Shown here piece after piece: positions 5,996-7,741 of a DNA stretch of 7,741 nucleotides. Made by a program: the position numbers and the translations under genes. The DNA lies in contig JAEEPV010000217.1 of assembly GCA_016284975.1 (NCBI GenBank), positions 1-7,741 on the forward strand, given 5' to 3'. Within the stretch, counting starts at the first letter, position 1. Each line of letters opens with the position of its first letter. This DNA is from Solobacterium sp. GTDB lineage: Bacteria; Bacillota_I; Bacilli_A; Erysipelotrichales; Erysipelotrichaceae. Below the pieces are notes generated by a model. The model had not been told where the DNA came from. It was given only the letters and a program-made list of their open reading frames with translations, and did not search any database.

Positions 5996-6631
5996 ATGGC
6001 ATTTGACTATAAGAAAGAATACCGGGAATTCTATCTTCCGAAACAGAAACCGGAAATCATTAACGTACCGGTCATGAATTTTATCGCGGTAAGCGGCAAG
6101 GGAGATCCAAACCAGGAGGGAGGAGCGTATCAGGAAGCCATCGGGATGTTATATACCATCGCCTTTACGATCAAGATGAGCAAAAAGGGCAGCCATCCGC
6201 TGGAAGGTTATTTCGATTATGTCGTACCGCCTCTGGAAGGATTCTGGCACCAGGAGGGAATCCAGGGAGTTGATTACAGCCGCAAGGAAGATTTTGAATG
6301 GATCTCCGTGATCCGTCTTCCGGAGTTTGCCGGGAAAGAAACCCTTGAGTGGGCAAAGGAAGAAGCCAGGCTTAAGAAGCAGCAGGATTACTCCAAAGTG
6401 GAGTTTCTGACGATTGAAGAAGGATGCTGCGTCCAATGCATGCATATCGGCTCCTATGATGATGAACCGGCAACGGTTGAAATGATGGACCGGTTTATTG
6501 AGGAACAGGGATACGAGAATGATTTTTCCGATGAACGCCGCCACCACGAGATCTATCTCTCTGACGCAAGAAGAGTTGCCAGAGACAAGCTGAAAACCGT
6601 GATCCGTCATCCGATCCGAAAGAAGGAATAA
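5996..6631 (+). CDS. GyrI-like small-molecule-binding domain protein
   Basis: A 211-residue stand-alone protein of the GyrI-like (SHS2-fold) group, the type seen in Bacilli as COG4832-like proteins rather than the short E. coli GyrI. Recognisable parts are MNFIAVSGKGDPN, the YFDYVVPPLEGFW segment, the core FEWISVIRLPEF, VEFLTIEEGCCVQCMHIGSYDDEPATVEMMDRFIEEQGY, and the HHEIYLSDARR block near the C-terminus. The fold binds small organic ligands. Some long stand-alone members have been shown to hydrolyse cyclopropanoid DNA-alkylating natural products, so a detoxifying enzyme is plausible but not proven here. No DNA-binding domain is attached, so it is not a MerR-type regulator itself. The start at 5996 is chosen from the strong AAGGAG and from family length. 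It ends two bases before the acetyltransferase. Confidence 0.88.
   Translation: MAFDYKKEYREFYLPKQKPEIINVPVMNFIAVSGKGDPNQEGGAYQEAIGMLYTIAFTIKMSKKGSHPLEGYFDYVVPPLEGFWHQEGIQGVDYSRKEDFEWISVIRLPEFAGKETLEWAKEEARLKKQQDYSKVEFLTIEEGCCVQCMHIGSYDDEPATVEMMDRFIEEQGYENDFSDERRHHEIYLSDARRVARDKLKTVIRHPIRKKE
6621..6627 (+). promoter_or_regulatory. Ribosome binding site of the YoaP-type gene
   Basis: AGAAGGA ends six bases before the ATG at 6634 and overlaps the end of the GyrI-like gene, supporting translation of the last gene of the operon from the same message. Confidence 0.7.
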
Positions 6632-6633
6632 TC

Positions 6634-7380
6634 ATGGAATATATTCAGGTAACAGAAGAAAACATTGAAAAAGAACATATCTGCTGTGCGATTTCAAACA
6701 ACAACGATGTTCAGGTCGCCTCCAAAAAAGCATGGCTGCGCGACCGTTTGAAAGAGGGTCTGGTATTTCTGAAAAGCACCGAGCGCGGGAAATGCTTCAT
6801 TGAGTATCTGCCGGCGGAATATTCCTGGAATCCGATCGAGGCAAAGGGATATATGTATATCGACTGCCTTTGGGTATCCGGTTCTTTTAAAGGCCATGGG
6901 TATTCGAATGATCTGCTGCAGTCATGCATAGATGACAGCAGGGCAAAGGGAAAGAAAGGTCTCAGTGTTCTTTCTTCCAAAAAGAAAAAGCCGTTTCTTT
7001 CCGATCCGGGCTTTCTGAAATACAAGGGATTTGAGGTATGCGATGAGGCGGATAACGGCATTCAGCTCTGGTTTCTTCCGTTTTCGGAGGATGCGGAAAA
7101 ACCGTACTTCAAACCATGTGCCAGACATCCGCATATAAAAGAAAACGGATATGTGCTGTATTACACTGCCCAGTGCCCGTTCAATGCCAAATATGTACCG
7201 ATCGTACAACAGACCGCCAGGGAACATCACATCCCATTCAGGGCAATTCCTCTGACGAGCCGGAAAGAAGCACAGAACGCTCCGACACCGGTCACGACCT
7301 ATGCGTTGTTTTATAACGGGGAGTATGTGACAAACGAGCAGATGAATGCCGCGAAATTCTTGAAGCTCGCATCAAAATAA
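6634..7380 (+). CDS. GNAT acetyltransferase with C-terminal YoaP domain
   Basis: A 248-residue two-part protein like Bacillus subtilis YoaP. The N-terminal half (about 1-150) is a GNAT fold: YMYIDCLWVSGSFKGHGYSNDLLQ (73-96) gives the beta-4 strand and the acetyl-CoA-binding loop FKGHGYS (85-91), followed by FLKYKGFEV (127-135), the usual closing motif. The C-terminal part (about 172-246) is the YoaP domain. It starts with VLYYTAQCPF, like a thioredoxin-type first strand and active-site turn, with a single C181 and no second cysteine two residues on, so a disulfide exchange role is uncertain. Length matches the family, and both termini look complete. It probably acetylates an unknown amine in the cytoplasm. 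Its place behind VOC and GyrI-like genes hints at resistance or detoxification, which is inference. Confidence 0.9.
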   Translation: MEYIQVTEENIEKEHICCAISNNNDVQVASKKAWLRDRLKEGLVFLKSTERGKCFIEYLPAEYSWNPIEAKGYMYIDCLWVSGSFKGHGYSNDLLQSCIDDSRAKGKKGLSVLSSKKKKPFLSDPGFLKYKGFEVCDEADNGIQLWFLPFSEDAEKPYFKPCARHPHIKENGYVLYYTAQCPFNAKYVPIVQQTAREHHIPFRAIPLTSRKEAQNAPTPVTTYALFYNGEYVTNEQMNAAKFLKLASK

Positions 7381-7384
7381 TCAT

Positions 7385-7419
7385 AAAGTGCAGAGCAGAT
7401 TCGTCTGCCTGCGCTTTTT
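7385..7419 (+). terminator. Intrinsic terminator of the VOC-GyrI-YoaP operon
   Basis: The left arm (7385-7399) pairs with the right arm (7404-7417) through 14 base pairs, including one U-G wobble and one bulged A at 7394, around a stable UUCG tetraloop (7400-7403). A T-run is at 7415-7419. Confidence 0.9.
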
Positions 7420-7424
7420 AAACG

Positions 7425-7456
7425 AAAAAAAAGATCCGCATCGCATGCAGGTCTTT
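7425..7456 (-). terminator. Intrinsic terminator of the tRNA operon
   Basis: Read on the minus strand, arms 7445-7456 and 7430-7441 form a 12-base stem with one A-C mismatch and one G-U wobble around a GCG loop. The run of eight T (the A-run at 7425-7432 on plus) follows. It begins two bases after the tRNA-Gly 3' end and faces the plus-strand terminator. Confidence 0.85.
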
Positions 7457-7458
7457 AG

Positions 7459-7529
7459 AGCGAACGAGGGGAATCGGACCCCCGTGTCCACCTTGGCAAG
7501 GTGGCGTTCTACCATTGAACTACGTTCGC
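7459..7529 (-). tRNA. tRNA-Gly (anticodon GCC)
   Basis: A 71-base cloverleaf. The 7 bp acceptor is GCGAACG/CGTTCGC, the D arm carries GTTCAATGGTAGAAC, the anticodon loop is TTGCCAA with GCC, and the T arm carries GGTCCGATTCC. The discriminator is T. CCA is not encoded: the genomic bases after the discriminator read CTA, so CCA must be added after transcription. It is last in the minus-strand operon. Confidence 0.96.
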
Positions 7530-7536
7530 ATAAATA

Positions 7537-7612
7537 TGGCGGTTCCGACGAGGATCGAACTCGCGATCTCCTCCGTGACAGGGAGGCATGTTAGCCACTA
7601 CACCACGGAACC
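7537..7612 (-). tRNA. tRNA-Asp (anticodon GTC)
   Basis: A 76-base gene including an encoded CCA (7537-7539 on plus). The acceptor is GGTTCCG/CGGAACC, the anticodon loop CTGTCAC contains GTC, the T loop is GTTCGATCC, and the discriminator G is the one expected for Asp. It lies seven bases upstream of tRNA-Gly. Confidence 0.97.
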
Positions 7613-7617
7613 ATAGA

Positions 7618-7708
7618 TGGCGAAGCAGGAGGGATTTGAACCCTCGCGCCGGTTTCCCGACCTATGCCCTTAGCAGGGGCACCTCTTCGGCCTCTTGAGT
7701 ACTGCTTC
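7618..7708 (-). tRNA. tRNA-Ser (anticodon GCT)
   Basis: A 91-base gene including an encoded CCA (7618-7620 on plus). It has acceptor GAAGCAG/CTGCTTC, anticodon loop CTGCTAA with GCT, the long variable arm typical of Ser (GGTCGGGAAACCGGC region) and T loop GGTTCAAATCC. The discriminator is G. It decodes AGC/AGU. It lies five bases upstream of tRNA-Asp. The 33 bases beyond it to the window end show no promoter or complete tRNA, so the operon probably continues outside. Confidence 0.97.
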
Positions 7709-7741
7709 ACTCTGCCAAGCGCATGTTCTCTTCAACAGTGC

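Noticed and set aside
7459..7529. tRNA-Gly 3' end as an integration site for the VOC-GyrI-YoaP cassette
   Set aside because: No second copy of the tRNA 3' sequence, no integrase and no clear compositional break were seen in the window.
7388..7594. Open frame of 68 codons on the plus strand with NEGNRTPV and GSDEDRTRDL
   Set aside because: It is the antisense of tRNA-Gly and tRNA-Asp plus the terminators. This wording is a well-known false protein from reading tRNA genes backwards.
7709..7741. Promoter or further RNA gene for the tRNA operon on the minus strand
   Set aside because: A TTGAAG is present, but no -10 lies at a suitable distance, and the stretch is too short to identify as part of another RNA.
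1..7741. CRISPR array, insertion sequence or phage gene
   Set aside because: No repeated spacer units, transposase motifs, terminal repeats or phage-type proteins were found on either strand.

Overview
The window looks like chromosomal DNA from a low-to-mid GC Bacillota (Firmicutes). The evidence is classical AAGGA-type ribosome binding sites on internal genes, U-tract intrinsic terminators, ATGA stop/start overlaps, a MurF-like wall ligase of the Firmicutes membrane-anchored type, a YoaP-type acetyltransferase and a tightly packed tRNA operon. A gut-type lineage such as Erysipelotrichia is a guess from overall protein flavour, not something the sequence proves.

Layout, left to right. (1) 26-2145, plus strand: an OmpR-type response regulator and a membrane sensor histidine kinase, overlapping by ATGA, closed by a terminator that contains the kinase stop codon. 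(2) 2191-5445, plus strand: an alpha/beta hydrolase, a membrane-anchored MurF-like ligase (ATGA overlap) and a glycosylasparaginase-type Ntn hydrolase (7-base gap), closed by a clean terminator at 5444. (3) 5446-5598: an intergenic regulatory region with a perfect 9+9 bp dyad, an extended -10 element and a leader hairpin. (4) 5599-7380, plus strand: a VOC/glyoxalase-fold protein, a GyrI-like protein and a YoaP-type GNAT acetyltransferase, closed by a UUCG-loop terminator. (5) 7425-7708, minus strand: tRNA-Ser(GCU), tRNA-Asp(GUC) and tRNA-Gly(GCC) with their own terminator, convergent with block 4.

Functionally, blocks 1 and 2 suggest an envelope theme: a sensor kinase pair beside a wall-precursor-type ligase, a small esterase/hydrolase and an enzyme that cleaves GlcNAc-Asn or a related amide. 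Whether the two-component system controls block 2 cannot be seen. Block 4 looks like a small-molecule binding and detoxification cassette: its three families are each associated with binding or modifying xenobiotics or antibiotics, under one operator-like site, with no regulator gene in the window.

The most unusual signal is that both operon-leading genes of the left half (26 and 2191) have a good -10 element only about 7-12 bases before their ATG and no Shine-Dalgarno sequence. This predicts leaderless or nearly leaderless mRNAs, in contrast to the internal genes and block 4, which have normal ribosome binding sites.
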